Source of the DNA: Beta vulgaris subsp. vulgaris
Lineage: Eukaryota > Streptophyta > Magnoliopsida > Caryophyllales > Amaranthaceae
Direction: 5' to 3'
NCBI RefSeq assembly: GCF_026745355.1
Contig: NC_079202.1
Span: 28,697,748 to 28,761,747 of the forward strand
Length of the DNA stretch: 64,000 nt
A program made the position numbers and the translations under genes. Positions 34,326 to 45,363 of this stretch are shown in pieces. Below the pieces are notes generated by a model. It had not been told where the DNA came from, did not search any database, and was given only the letters and a program-made list of their open reading frames with translations. Positions within the stretch are counted from its first letter, which is position 1. Every line of letters starts with the position of its first letter.

Positions 34326-35275
34326 CAGTGACGGATCTTAATGGGGGTAGGCCTGGGCCTGGCTCCCCCTAAGTTTAAAAAAAAAATGATGTACAATCGA
34401 GCCCAAAATCCCAGCTTAAAAAAAAAAACTTTCCACGCTAGTTAAAAGTACTTAAAACCTGAAAAGAAAACCAAAAACAAAAACCTGAAAAGAAAACCAA
34501 AAACAAAAAAATTGTACTGCCGTTCTGACTTTTGTCGTTCTGCGAACCTTGCCTTGGTAATTTGTGAACTTCTACAGTAACTTACAGTTGGTTGCATCAC
34601 TTTTTTTTAATTGTTAATGCTAATCACACACGCCACTCAATAGACAATACTCATGACTCATCAAATAATCAATCATGTTAAAGAATTTAAAGTGATACTA
34701 CTGAACTACTCTATATTACTCCTAGATTCATAGTATTTCAATTTCAATTTTTTTTGTTTTTCAATAAAAAATTTATTCTTGTGTGTGTTTTATTTGCTTT
34801 ACAAATTTTTGTAGATGCAAGCAATATTATTGAGTTTTGTATTATGTAATTATTAAATTATATTACTTCCTCCGTTTTGTTTTGAATGTAATTATGGAAT
34901 ATTTTATATCTCACAAAAAATACCCCTTAGTTGCATTTAAAACGATAAATAAAACATAAGTATATGTAACTGGTTGATTTACTAATATCAATTTGATTAC
35001 TCATACGAAAAATTGACAAATGTAGGTGATTAGTATATTATTCAGATAAAAGCATCGATCTTTGTGCCAGATTGCCAGCGCACGCGTATTACTTATTTGG
35101 TATGTATTTTCTTAAACTCAATTTATCGCTTACTTTTTATTGTACTGTTTATATTTGTTGAGTTGGGTTAAACTGATTGATTAGTGTTATGTGTATTAAG
35201 TCTTGAACCAATTTTAGAAGTAATACTTTTAGCGATTAGCTAAAGAACGTCTAAATATTATTTCAGGTCAACAAC
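34326..35275. other. hAT 5' region
   Basis: AT-rich, without an ORF. It holds a 25-bp tandem duplication (acctgaaaagaaaaccaaaa, near 34455 and 34482). At 34866 a cttcctccgtttt word resembles the end of Stowaway-type MITEs; no matching second end was found. The transposase promoter is expected here, but no clear TATA box was assigned. Confidence 0.5.
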
Positions 35276-37723
35276 ATGAATAAACAAATATCTATTACCT
35301 CCTTTTTTAAAAGAAAAAGACAGGAAAATGATACAATTTCAGTTGAGGAAGACACAACCCCAATTAATGAAGATATTAATCCTACAACAGCACATAACCA
35401 AGAAGAAGAGCCTTATAAAAGGAGGAGAATTGATATAGTAGATATAGATTCTTTAGAACGTGACCCAGGATTACGTCCTCCAATTTGGGATTATCCTGCT
35501 GGAAGAGTACGAAACGAAGTAAGACGTGCTTATATAAAACTAGGCCCATACCAACCCAAGTTAGATTACCCTTTTTCAGGGCCAGTGAAACATCGTCGTC
35601 GATTTCAGTCTACTTGGTTTAAAAATTTTCCCGATTGGTTGGAATACTCACCCTCAAAAGATGCAGCATTTTGTGTACCTTGTTATTTGTTTACTGAGAC
35701 ACCAGATGCTCGAGTAAAGGCATTTACTTTAACCGGATTTAAAAATTGGAAAAAGGTTAATGATGGAAAACATTGTGGATTCCTTGCTCATGTGGGAGAA
35801 GGTCCATGTACAATACATCGAAGTGTTGTACAATCATATAGGACTCTCCCTAAACAAAAGGCAAATATTCGTAATGTTATCAATAAACAAAGTGAAAGGC
35901 AAATTAAGCAAAATCGCTTGCGTCTCAAGGCTTCTATTGATGTTCTTCGCTTGTTAACTACACAAGGTTGTCCTTTAAGAGGTCATGATGAGTCGAAAGA
36001 TTCACACAATCAAGGAAACTATCTTGAATTTAGAAAAACTTTGGCGATATATAATAAAGATGTTGGCAAAGCAATAAGACAAGCTCCTTATAATTCCAAG
36101 TACAATGCTCCATCAATCCAAAAAGAGATTCTCCACATTATTTCTAATATGGTTCGCAAGAACATTAGACAAGAAATTGAAGATTCCAAATTTTGTATTA
36201 TTGTTGATGAAGCACGAGATGAATCTAAAAGAGAGCAAATGGGACTTGTATTAAGGTTTGTTGACCGGAACGGAACAATTAGAGAACGATTTTTTGACCT
36301 TATACGTGTTTCAGATACATCGGCAGCAACTCTCAAGAGGGAATTGTGTTCAGTCCTTTCTCGACATGAATTAGCGATTGAAAATATTCGAGGTCAAGGA
36401 TATGATGGTGCTAGTAATATCAGAGGTGAGTGGAATGGTTTGCAGGCATTATTTCTGTCTGATTGCCCGTATGCTTATTATGTTCATTGTTATGCTCACC
36501 GTTTACAACTTGCTTTAGTTGCTGCATCTAGAGATGTAAGTCCGATTCATCAATTTTTTTCTAATTTAACTTTTATTGTCAATGTCATTGCTGCATCTCC
36601 CAAACGTCTTGATGAATTGCATGCAACTAAAGCTGCTGAAATTAAATGGTTGTTATCTATTGGTGAAATAGAAAGTGGTAGAGGGGCTAATCAGATGGGT
36701 ACCCTCAAAAGAGCTGGAGATACACGTTGGGGTTCACATCTTCACTCTATTCGTAGCTTTCTTAAAATGTTCAATGCAATAGTCTCAGTACTTGAGCATA
36801 TCATGGCAGATAAGTCGTGTACATATTCTCAACGTGGGGATGCTGATGGTGCTTTAAATTTATTGATTTCCTTTGATTTTGTGTTCATAGCACATTTAAT
36901 GGAAGAAATTTTGAGAATTGCTGATGTTCTTTGTCAAGCTTTACAACAAAAGTCTCAAGATATTGTGAATGCTATAAAACTAGTCTCTACGAGTCAAACA
37001 CTCATTCAAGAAATGAGGGAGAATGGATGGGAAAGTTTTTTGGATTCAGTGGGACTGTTTTGTCAACAACATGATATTCTGGTTCCTAATATGAATGCTC
37101 CTTATCTAGCTCGTAGGGATAGAGCTCGTCATCAACAAGATCAAGTTACAATGAACCATTTTTATCGAGTTGAAATATTCTTAAGTACAATTGACAAGCA
37201 ATTACAAGAGCTGAACCGTAGATTTAACGACAATGCATTGGAGCTCTTGACCTTATCGTCATTGTTAGAGCCAAAGGATGGTTTTAAACAATTTGATATC
37301 AATAAGATTTGCATACTAGTAGAAAAGTATTATCCAAAAGATTTTACGGAGCAAGAGAGATACAATCTGAAAGATCAATTGCAACATTTCATTTGTGAAG
37401 TGAAAGAAGATCAAAATATGAGAAATTATTCTACTTTGGAGGAAGTTTGTGAACAATTGGCAAAAACAGGAAAGTCAAATGTTTATTTTTTGTTTGACAG
37501 ATTAATACGTCTAATATTGACTCTTCCTGTGTCAACAGCTACAACTGAAAGAGCATTCTCAACTATGAAAATCATGAAGACAAGACTGCGTAATAAAATG
37601 GAAGATGAGTTTTTGGCGGATAGCTTAGTTATTTATATTGAAAGGGAAATTTCGAAGAGTTATAGCACCAAGTCAATTATTGATGATTTAAAAATTTTGA
37701 AAGACCGTCGAGCGTTACTTTAG
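35276..37723 (+). CDS. hAT transposase with TTF zinc finger, DUF4371 and C-terminal dimerisation domain
   Basis: An intact, intron-free frame of 815 codons starting at an ATG in the context aacaacATGa. Residues 1-16 hold QISITSFF followed by KRKR (PCNA-box-like and nuclear-signal-like). About 105-190 is a TTF-type zinc finger (WLEYSPSKDAAFCVPCYLF). About 205-480 is the DUF4371/RNase-H-like fold, with likely catalytic Asp in FCIIVDEARDESKREQMG and GQGYDGASN and the conserved HCYAHRLQLAL block. About 730-790 is the hAT dimerisation region (LPVSTATTERAFSTMKIMKTRLRN). It would cut and paste the element in the nucleus. No stop or frameshift was seen. Domesticated relatives exist in plants and animals, but the terminal repeats argue for a transposon gene. 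Confidence 0.94.
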   Translation: MNKQISITSFFKRKRQENDTISVEEDTTPINEDINPTTAHNQEEEPYKRRRIDIVDIDSLERDPGLRPPIWDYPAGRVRNEVRRAYIKLGPYQPKLDYPFSGPVKHRRRFQSTWFKNFPDWLEYSPSKDAAFCVPCYLFTETPDARVKAFTLTGFKNWKKVNDGKHCGFLAHVGEGPCTIHRSVVQSYRTLPKQKANIRNVINKQSERQIKQNRLRLKASIDVLRLLTTQGCPLRGHDESKDSHNQGNYLEFRKTLAIYNKDVGKAIRQAPYNSKYNAPSIQKEILHIISNMVRKNIRQEIEDSKFCIIVDEARDESKREQMGLVLRFVDRNGTIRERFFDLIRVSDTSAATLKRELCSVLSRHELAIENIRGQGYDGASNIRGEWNGLQALFLSDCPYAYYVHCYAHRLQLALVAASRDVSPIHQFFSNLTFIVNVIAASPKRLDELHATKAAEIKWLLSIGEIESGRGANQMGTLKRAGDTRWGSHLHSIRSFLKMFNAIVSVLEHIMADKSCTYSQRGDADGALNLLISFDFVFIAHLMEEILRIADVLCQALQQKSQDIVNAIKLVSTSQTLIQEMRENGWESFLDSVGLFCQQHDILVPNMNAPYLARRDRARHQQDQVTMNHFYRVEIFLSTIDKQLQELNRRFNDNALELLTLSSLLEPKDGFKQFDINKICILVEKYYPKDFTEQERYNLKDQLQHFICEVKEDQNMRNYSTLEEVCEQLAKTGKSNVYFLFDRLIRLILTLPVSTATTERAFSTMKIMKTRLRNKMEDEFLADSLVIYIEREISKSYSTKSIIDDLKILKDRRALL

Positions 37724-37985
37724 TTCTTTTTTCAATAGTGGGATCATGACCTTGTGATTTTAATATTTTTATATCTATTTTATGATATTTTAGTATAATC
37801 TATATTTTTACATTGGATTTATAAGTATACTCATACGTTCTTATAGTTTTATACTTTCATATATGTTAATATGTAATTGTGGAAAAATCTGGCCCCCTAT
37901 ACCAAATCTTTCAAGATCCGCCACTGGTTCTAAGGGAACGCCCATCAAGTCTTTTATACATCCAGCTACGTTCCTTCCTTTTCAT

Positions 37986-38820
37986 AATTTAAAACTCTAC
38001 ATACAACTAGAAATTATCAATTCACTATATTCACTAGCTACTTGCTAATGGAAGTACGTAACATATGTAGTAGACAAATATTAGACTATTTATGAATAAT
38101 TAAGAATTACTAAACAAATCCAAAAGATTAACAACACTATATAATAAATAAATTCACAAATATATAGTGAACATATACTAAATATACACTAAGTCTATTA
38201 TACTAAACAATCAATTCAATTCGATACAATAAATATACGTGTAATAAATTAATCACTCAATTTATCTAAAGCATGTAACATTAATAACATTACTTCACTA
38301 ATTATTATGAATAAATTAAACAATTTGATGAACAACACCAATAAGAAACATGTTCTTTCATCAACAACAACACTTAACATATTTAATTATCAACAACAAC
38401 AACAACAACAACAACAACACTTAACATGTTCAATTATCAACAACAAATTCACTTAACAACAACAACAACAAATTCACTAAACAACAACAACAATACAATT
38501 AAAAACAACAACAACAAATTCACTAAACAACAACACCAATACAATTAAAAATAACAACAACAAATTCACTAATCAACAACAACAATACAATTAAAAATAA
38601 CAACAACAAATTCACTAATCAACAGCAACATTACAATTAAAAACAACAAATTCACTAAAAAACAATAACAATACAATTAAAAACAATAACAACAACAACA
38701 ATCATCACACACAACAACAACTATACATCAAAAATACCAAAAACACCCAATTAACAACAACAAATTCAAGCCAAAAATCAACAAAACTAAAGTATAAATT
38801 CATACCTTAAACAACTATAG
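37986..38820. repeat. TNP2 leader region with (CAA)n low-complexity tract
   Basis: Upstream (minus strand) of the TNP2 start. 38390-38725 is an irregular caacaacaa tract with a repeated word caacaacaaattcactaa. No ORF. It is probably an intron of the TNP2 transcript, since a GC-rich, donor-like segment lies beyond it. Confidence 0.6.
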
Positions 38821-39120
38821 AAGAGAGAGAAAAGACGGCGGCGGCGGCGCGCACATCGGGGAGGCGGCGGCAGTACCTGATCCGGATCTTTAACCGTAGA
38901 AGAGAGAGATGGTGCTGCGAGTTGGCGTCTTTAGAGGCCACGTGAAGGCGGCGCGAGACAGGATATCGGAAGGCGGCGATTCCGGCAGCGGCGCGGGTCC
39001 GGCGGGAGTCTCCGGCGACAAGGAGGCCAGCGGTTCGCCGGCGAAATTGGGGAGGTTAGGTTTTCGTTTCGTTGATGAGAGTTGGTGAAGGTTAGTCGAA
39101 ATATTTTGGGAAGGGTCGAA
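38821..39120 (-). promoter_or_regulatory. Probable 5' leader exon of the CACTA TNP2 transcript
   Basis: A sharply GC-rich block (ggcggc repeats) in AT-rich surroundings. On the minus strand it reads like an untranslated leader, with a donor-like gatcag/gtactg near 38881. A 70-codon frame here (39143-38931) is probably chance. No TATA box was assigned. Confidence 0.4.
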
Positions 39121-39129
39121 ATTCTTTTG

Positions 39130-39338
39130 GGTATATCCGCCACTTTAGCGTCCGCCAGGGGACTTTAGCGTCCGCTTGACGGACGCTAATTTACGTCTGC
39201 CACATAAGTGGACGGTAAAGGTAAGAAGCGGACGCTAATTTGCGTCTGACACGTAAGAGAACGGTAATTCGACGTATATCATCTGTTTCGTTAGACGGAC
39301 GCTAACGTCAGACGCTATATACACGGATTCTTGTTGTG
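39130..39338. repeat. CACTA right subterminal repeat array
   Basis: Copies of ttagcgtccg and cggacgctaa in both orientations (39147, 39166, 39179, 39228, 39296) ending in the terminal repeat attcttgttgtg. It mirrors the array at 17582-18010. Confidence 0.88.
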
Positions 39339-39341
39339 TTA

Positions 39342-42209
39342 AGGTAAATGGCAATTTTTTTACCTGGACAAACAAGCATGATGGAGAGGCCAGAGTCTCT
39401 TGCAAGTTAGACAGGGCTCTAGGCAATGTAGAATTGGAGAACAAGTGGCAAATTATCGAAGCCTATACTTTCCCTGAGGGTGAGTATGATCACTGCCTTG
39501 TGGTTTTGAAAGTGGTGTCATCTGAACATAAGAAGAAACCCTTTAGGTTCTTTAACATGTGGTGCAGTTCAGCTCGATTTATGACCTTGGTACAAGAAGG
39601 ATGGCAAATGCATGTTCAAGGTACAAAAATGTTCCAGATAGTCATGAAGCCGAAAAATCTGAAAGGTGCATTGAAGGTGCTAAACAAGAGTATGATGATA
39701 TTTCAGTACAACATAGTAGTACTCAGCAACAGATGTTGGAAGCTTAAAAACAACTGCATCAAGATCCTACAGATGTTTCCCTGAGGCAAGCTGAAACTGT
39801 TGCTAAGAATGCTTATAGAGTAGCACATAATAATTACCTTAGCTTCCTTTCCCAAAAAGCTAAGGTAACATGGATAGAAGAAGGAGATGATAACACAAGA
39901 CTGTTTCACCAGAGCACTAAAATAAGGGGAATACAGAATAGAATTAATGCGATTAAAAATGCAAATGGTGAATGGGCGGAAACATCACAGGGTGTAATTG
40001 GAGCTTTTCTTGATTCCTATAAGGATATGGTGGGAAGTAGTAGTGATACAAGGAAGGTGGATAACAGAATCATTCATCTAGGGGAAGTCTTAAACTCAGA
40101 TCAACATCAAATGTTAGATTTGAATTTTGATGTCAGGGAGATTAAACTGGCCATCTTCTCAATCCCAAATGAGAAGGCTCCTGCGATTGATGGTTACTCC
40201 AGCTAGTTTTTTAAGAAAAGCTGGGACATTATAGGCCATGATGTTGTGGCAACTATTCAAGCTTTCTTCAGGACTCGCAGATTATTACAGGAATCAAATG
40301 TGACAACCATCACTATAATTCCTAAAATCAAGTGTCCTACTGGGGTGGGAGACTACATGCCCATTGCTTGCTGCTCAGTCATATACAAAGCCATTACAAA
40401 ACTGACCTGCTCCAAACTTGGTTCTGTATTGCCAGAGTTAATTTCCCCTGATCAAGGTGCCTTCATATCTGGGAGAAGTATCATGAGTAACATCATGCTG
40501 TGTCAGGATTTGGTAAAGAGGTTCAACAGGAGGCAGAATCAAGAGAGAGGGATTATGATGAAGATAGATCTCATAAAGGCCTATGACTCAGTGGAGTGAC
40601 ACTTTATGAAAGAATTATTGCAGGCTCTTCGCTTCCCTCCTCATTTCATAAAGTGCATTATGGCTGTATTACAACACCTAAGCTCACCTTGCTTATTCAT
40701 GGGAGTACTGAGGGTTTCTTCCATGCTAAAAAGGGATTAAGACAAGGGGACCCCATGTCCCCCTTGTTGTTTATGATCTTTGTGGACTACTTAACCAGGG
40801 TCTTGCACTATATTGACAAACTTGAAGGTTTTAAATTCATGAAGGGGTGTGCCTCACCGGATTTAAATAATCTATGCTTTGTAGATGATCTGCTCATGTT
40901 CTGCAAGGAAGATGTTCACTCAGCTTATCTTGGCTGCAAGCCAATAATGCCAAATCAACACTTTATTGCAGTGGTATAATTGATGATGAAGCAAATAGAA
41001 TTCAGCAGTTCTCTAGTTTTTCTAGGGAGCAATTGCCATTTACTTACCTAGGGGTACCAATTAGCAAGAAAATGATCTCTACTGCTAATTGTGAAGGATT
41101 GTTAAAGAGATGGTTTGCAGAATTCGTACATGGGGTACTAGTAACCTATCTTTTGCAGGGGGGGCCAACTCATTAATTCAGTCTTGATGAGCATCCATAG
41201 CTATTGGGGGCAAATCTTTGTCATTCCTACCTCTGTTATCAGAGAGGTTAATGTTATTTGTAGACATTTTCTATGGACTGGTAAAGCTGTTGGTGCCAAG
41301 AGTGGTTATATTAACTGGGATCAGGTGTGCTCAATGGAACATAGTTGCTGTGGGGAAGCTTGTGTGGCATATTGGCATTAAGAAAGATGACCTATGGGTT
41401 AAATGGATTCATTCCATTTATATTAAGGATCAGAATTGGTGGAGTTTCAGTGCTCCACCCAATGCAAGTTGGATTGTGAAGCAACTTTGTAAAGTAAAGA
41501 GCACACTACGTGGTCTTAATATGCAGAATCGGCAGCAAGATAAAAAGTATTCCATAGCAACTGTGTATCAAACTATCATTCATCAGGGAGAAGTTGTGAA
41601 CTAGGTGCATGGAGTTTGTCACAGAATGGCACTTCCAAAACACAGAATAATTGCTTGGATAGGTATTCAAGGGCGATTGCAGACAAAGGAGAAATTATTC
41701 AAACTGGGCATTAGTCAGCAGAGCACTTGTTGTATTTGTGAGTGGACAGAACAAACACATTTTCATCTGGTTTTTGAATGTGAGTATAGCAAGCTTCTAC
41801 TGGTTCAGATTATGGAGTGGATAAGTGTTAATTATAGACAGAGAACCCTAATCCAATGGCTCATGTGGATAAGAAGATCATATAAAGGCTCGAAGTTAAG
41901 GAAAGGAGTCCTGATTGCCTCCATACAAGCTGTTGCATACCATGGTTGGATGGTAAGAAACATGGCGTTCTGGCAGAACAAAGTAAATAGTATACAAAAT
42001 ATTGTAAATAGTATTCAGCATATAGTGAAACATAGAGTCTTGTATTGTCTCCCAAAGAAATGTAGTACAGTTGATAGGAGGTGGATAACAAGTATATAAT
42101 GAGTACGCCTTAGCTTACAGTGTTGATTGTCCTAGGTAGCTGATTCCTAGGATGTATGCGTTTTGGTTTGGTGATTAATATACTAGCTTACTTACCAAAA
42201 AAAAAAAAA
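39342..42209 (+). pseudogene. LINE-B ORF2, remainder: endonuclease end, RT and zf-RVT
   Basis: Resumes after the CACTA with GNFFTWTNKHDGEARVSCKLD and YDHCLVV (in place of SDH). The ARVTWIEEGDDNTRLFHQ-type block at 39860 follows, then RT: IPKIKCPTGVGDYMPIACC, FISGRSIMSNIM, MKIDLIKAYDSVEW-like (the frame ends in a TGA at 40597 where Trp is expected), GLRQGDPMSPLLF and CFVDDLLMFC. zf-RVT follows at 41605-41830 (CCICEWTEQTHFHLVFEC), then the poly(A). No RNase H. Stops and frameshifts (near 39745, 40206, 40597, 40975) make it non-functional. Confidence 0.88.
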
Positions 42210-42384
42210 GTATTTATTCTAACATATCTGATCTTCTTAGTTTTCGCATACTCTAGAAGTTACATTAAAACAACCATCTCTCATTGGATTCAACTGTACT
42301 TACCCTACTACATTGTTAGAAGGTTAGTCTAGGAATTATTTCTGACATGTGTATGACAACCATATGACAACCTATCAAATTTTC
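42210..42384 (+). repeat. LARD 5' LTR, second piece
   Basis: Starts with the LINE-B target copy and continues with 'tagaagttacattaaaacaa', matching the other LTR on both sides of the small CACTA (46676-46687 plus 48177-). It ends ...cctatca before a decayed gttgccgggga primer site at 42393. Confidence 0.8.
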
Positions 42385-45363
42385 GAGTTGTTGCCGGGGA
42401 GACGATATACTTTATTTTATTTTTATATTTGGTGAGACTGTATATATTTTTTCTCTTTTGAGAATATTATTTTTCTTTACTACTTTTTCATGTTATGGAG
42501 TCATGTTAGCATTATAATGGGGATAATTCTTTTGATAGGCAACATAGTCATAATTCTTGAGAGTCTCATGTTTTCAGTTTTGATAAATCATATCAAAATA
42601 CTCCTAATTTTTACATGAATTCTCGTGAATTACATTATATGTTTTGTGAATCGTATATATATGCTAGTGATTCTAGAGCATTTTTTCTTTTCCTCGATAT
42701 GAGAATGAAGTATTGTGGAAATACTATCATAAACTTAGTGTTTGTTGGTCGTAATCCTGGAATTAAACTATGGAACACGTTCCTAGTGATTTATAAGGGG
42801 TTAAATCAAAAAGTAGGATAGTGGTAGAATCTCTATCTAATGGAAAAATTCTATTCCAATCTCCTTCTAATTATTGGGATTTAATTGTGTGATTGTCTCG
42901 GGATACTTAATAGTGGGAAATGATTTTATATACTCAACCAATTCAATCACCCCAAACATACATTACACATATCATTCTTGTTCAAATAGTCACTATACTT
43001 CTCCCGATTTTTCTTTGTGTGATGTGACACTCGTAAACGGATTTGACCCCTCATCCCAATATACATGTCAATATACTCAAAATTCCTGTCCCCGACCATA
43101 TGATGATGATGAGTGCTGGGTAGAAAATGCGAGCTAGTGGAATGATGATACGATTGAAAGAAGCACGAATGTGATGGATGTTGTGCAGGAGGAACAACCC
43201 TTGGCGGAAAATATTTCCATGGAGAAGTCTAAAGTTGAGAGTGAGAAGATTCATGAATCTTTATCGGTTCCACCTATTGTTTTTTAGTCTCATGTTTCTT
43301 TCTCTTAAAAACTTGATCTTATTCATTGTTCCCATGTATTATATCCTTCATTATTTCTTCTTTATCCTCTTTTGAACGACTCTCGTGATCATGTAAGTAA
43401 TGTACACTTAGTTTTTTCTTCTTCTTTTGGAGTCATGTAAAAGTACTAACAATTTTTCTTCTTCTTGTTGGTAAATATAACTTTTCCTTTAATTTTTGTT
43501 TTTGTAGTTTTAATATTTTTTTGGGACTATTTTTTTTCCTTTTTCGCTTTTACTCTTATATAATATACTCTGAGATGTTTGCAGGAAGATATGATAAGCT
43601 TCTTAAAGCATTAAGTTGTTCTGCATCGGTGTACTAATCTTTAATGGTCGTGCGGGACCTTAACAATCAGCTTATCGGGAGGTAACCCGCTTTGTTCTTT
43701 TATTAGGTTGACTAATTTTGCTAATGTGTGATGAAGTATTTAATAGTCAAGTTTTTTGGCTATGTTGATTGCCCCATTGAAACTACCACTGTTGTGGAAG
43801 TATATAGATACCTTTTGATACTCCCTTTTATTACCCACCCCTTTTATAAGTTGTACATGATCTCCCTTATTTAATTCTTCTTTTTTTCATAAATAGGACA
43901 TTGTGTCATTCAGTTTGAAGTAGGATGGTTGTCATCACTAAGCGCACGTAAGTTGCATTTAGAGTAGTTCTTTTATTGCTTTCATAGGATGTTACACAAT
44001 TTGTACTGCTCATTAGGAGTGGAAGTTTACGTGTAACCAAAAAATTGTACTGTTTTCTTAGTTGCATTAGCATTTTTTAATTGAATATGATATTTCATTT
44101 CATTTATTTGCATATATGAGACTATTGTTGACACTATTCTGAGAACTTTGTTGATATTTCACTACATTTACTAAGCGTCATTCATTTCCTTCATGATTCT
44201 TCGACGCATGATTATTTCGGAATCGATTGTTTGTGGTAAGATTGATTGATCTCTCTATGGCTCGATTCAACTAAACTGTGCAGACACCTAACCTAAGCGA
44301 GCTTCTCTACTTGTACACTGATGTATTTGTATCAGTTCTATTCTTTCCTTTGTGATTAGTTTCTCGTTGTTGCATTGATCTTAACTTTAACTTAGTACTC
44401 CTTAATATTTGATAGTGCATACATTTTTATATGATTGAGGCGTTTCATTTCATGATTTTAGCTCCATAGTCATTCTTGTTTGCATATTATCCTTTCTCTA
44501 CCCCACCGAGCCTTTTCTGATTGTATTTGATTGATACCTATATTACAAGCCTTTGACATTATTTGACTCTTGTTCCAAGCCTAGCTTGGGGGAGCGAGTA
44601 TTAGTTTTGTTTTGGTATGTATTAAATTGAAATGCCCTCTTTGTGGTTTAGATGGATGGAAAAATATGTTTAGTGAGCTTGGAAATTGAAATGAAATTTC
44701 AAAAAAAAGAAACACACAAAAAGTGAAAACGAAATGAAGAAAAGAGATGTGAATAAAGTGAAAGAAAAAGGGTTATTCTTGAATTGTTTGAGCAAGAGCG
44801 TTTTTGCTTATATTTGGAGATTGTTGGTTGTCGCGTAGAGCTGTTGTGACCTTTGTTAGTCATGTTTTTAGTTATATGATGCTCCCCCTTCTTGGTTTTT
44901 CAACCACAATTCCTAATTTTTTTTCCATACCTTTAACCTCAGCCCCTCTATGACCCTTAAAAGTCCACTTAATCATTGTGTATTGTATTGTTGAGTATTA
45001 ATTGAGTCAAAAATTCAATGTTAAAGAGTATTTGATACATCCAAGTTGACTTGATTTAGGTTGAGTGTCGTCATTTATCCTTTAAACACATGAGAGTATG
45101 AGTGCACATAACTATATTGAGCTCTGTTACGTTTCGTTAAATTCATTTTGTGGTATGATTGGAGAGTCGATTGTGATACATGACATGCTAAGCGACTTTG
45201 TTCGTGATTGTTTCAATGCTTAGTTTTTGTAGTGATTATGTCTCTCGTGTTTTTCAGTTGAATGTTCGACCCTATTGTTGGCCTATATTGTAGTTGTCTT
45301 TTGTTTCAATGTTTATATCTTATTGCTTGAGGAAAGCAATGGTTTAGCTTAGCAGGGGAGTTC
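42385..45363 (+). other. LARD internal region, no pol
   Basis: Three kilobases with only short, unsupported frames. Landmarks are the decayed primer site, a stretch at 43010-43260 that looks like former gag-type coding sequence (acidic, with CPRPYDDDECW), the conserved noncoding words gtgcgggacc (43648) and gggaggtaaccc (43678), and agcttgggggag (44584). Similar words occur near the pol/3' junction of Athila-type elements. No RT, integrase or protease motif was found. Confidence 0.55.

Larger units (their letters stand above)
34318..37934 (+). mobile_element. Apparently autonomous hAT transposon (TTF/DUF4371 type)
   Basis: Element 34326-37926 (3601 bp) with terminal inverted repeats CAGTGACGGATCTT and, from the right, CAGTGGCGGATCTT (one mismatch in 14). 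It is flanked by a perfect 8-bp duplication GTTCTAAG (34318-34325 and 37927-37934), the hAT hallmark. Removing the element and one duplication copy heals the TNP2 reading frame exactly. It encodes one full-length transposase. The intact ends, target duplication and ORF suggest the youngest insertion in the nest. Confidence 0.96.
20091..37985 (-). pseudogene. TNP2 transposase gene of the large CACTA, core-deleted and doubly interrupted
   Basis: The minus-strand start ATG at 37985 begins MKRKERSWMYKRLDGRS (transposase-associated domain). The frame continues across the excised hAT to 34317-33747 (VDKFIEFYLQHPHLN, CTCMRCNN, then GKTFYDTKKVLKGL). After excision of Tat it goes on from 22081 with HACPKGCMLKG, then straight to TSDTLSARKDM, APYTFDKAQKKVFCEW, GLKSHDCHVFMERLLP, then DUF4218 (YEAKIGGPVQYRWMYPFER, 21580-21525) and DUF4216 (FGILEEVIELVYHG; acidic tail). 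Splice-like sites occur at 20943/20864 and 21520/21431. The Transposase_21 catalytic domain normally found after HACPKGCML is absent. Also a TAG near 21652 and frameshifts near 21115 and 33850. It cannot cut DNA. Confidence 0.88.
17582..39338 (-). mobile_element. Large CACTA (En/Spm) transposon with nested Tat and hAT insertions
   Basis: Ends CACAACAAGAATG (left) and, read from the right end, CACAACAAGAATC; these are the CACTA-type termini with CACAA in place of CACTA. The 3-bp target duplication is TTA (17579-17581 and 39339-39341). Both ends carry arrays of the subterminal motif tagcgtccg/cggacgcta in both orientations. Genes read on the minus strand: TNP2 (37985 to 20091) and a TNPA-like gene (19890 to 18260). 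Subtracting the Tat and hAT insertions leaves about 6.5 kb, short for an autonomous CACTA and consistent with the missing TNP2 core. Confidence 0.93.
15688..42209 (+). mobile_element. LINE-B, DUF4283-type LINE split by the large CACTA
   Basis: Pieces 15688-17581 and 39342-42209 form one plus-strand LINE ending in a 13-A run (42197-42209). The flanks gaattaattct (15677-15687) and gtatttattct (42210-42220) match at 9 of 11 bases and are read as an old target duplication; the same site in the other LARD LTR (gaattgattctc) is uninterrupted. Removing the CACTA and one TTA copy restores the endonuclease frame. Both ORFs carry stops and frameshifts. Confidence 0.88.

Noticed and set aside
35276..37723. 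The 815-codon protein as a domesticated host gene (ZMYM-like)
   Set aside because: It sits between matching terminal inverted repeats and an exact 8-bp target duplication, so it is a transposon gene.
38931..39143. 70-codon Arg/Pro-rich ORF near the CACTA right end
   Set aside because: GC-rich leader sequence with no domain; probably untranslated.
42615..43137. Short plus-strand ORFs in the LARD interior as a gag gene
   Set aside because: No gag motif or knuckle, and the frames are short; at most a remnant.
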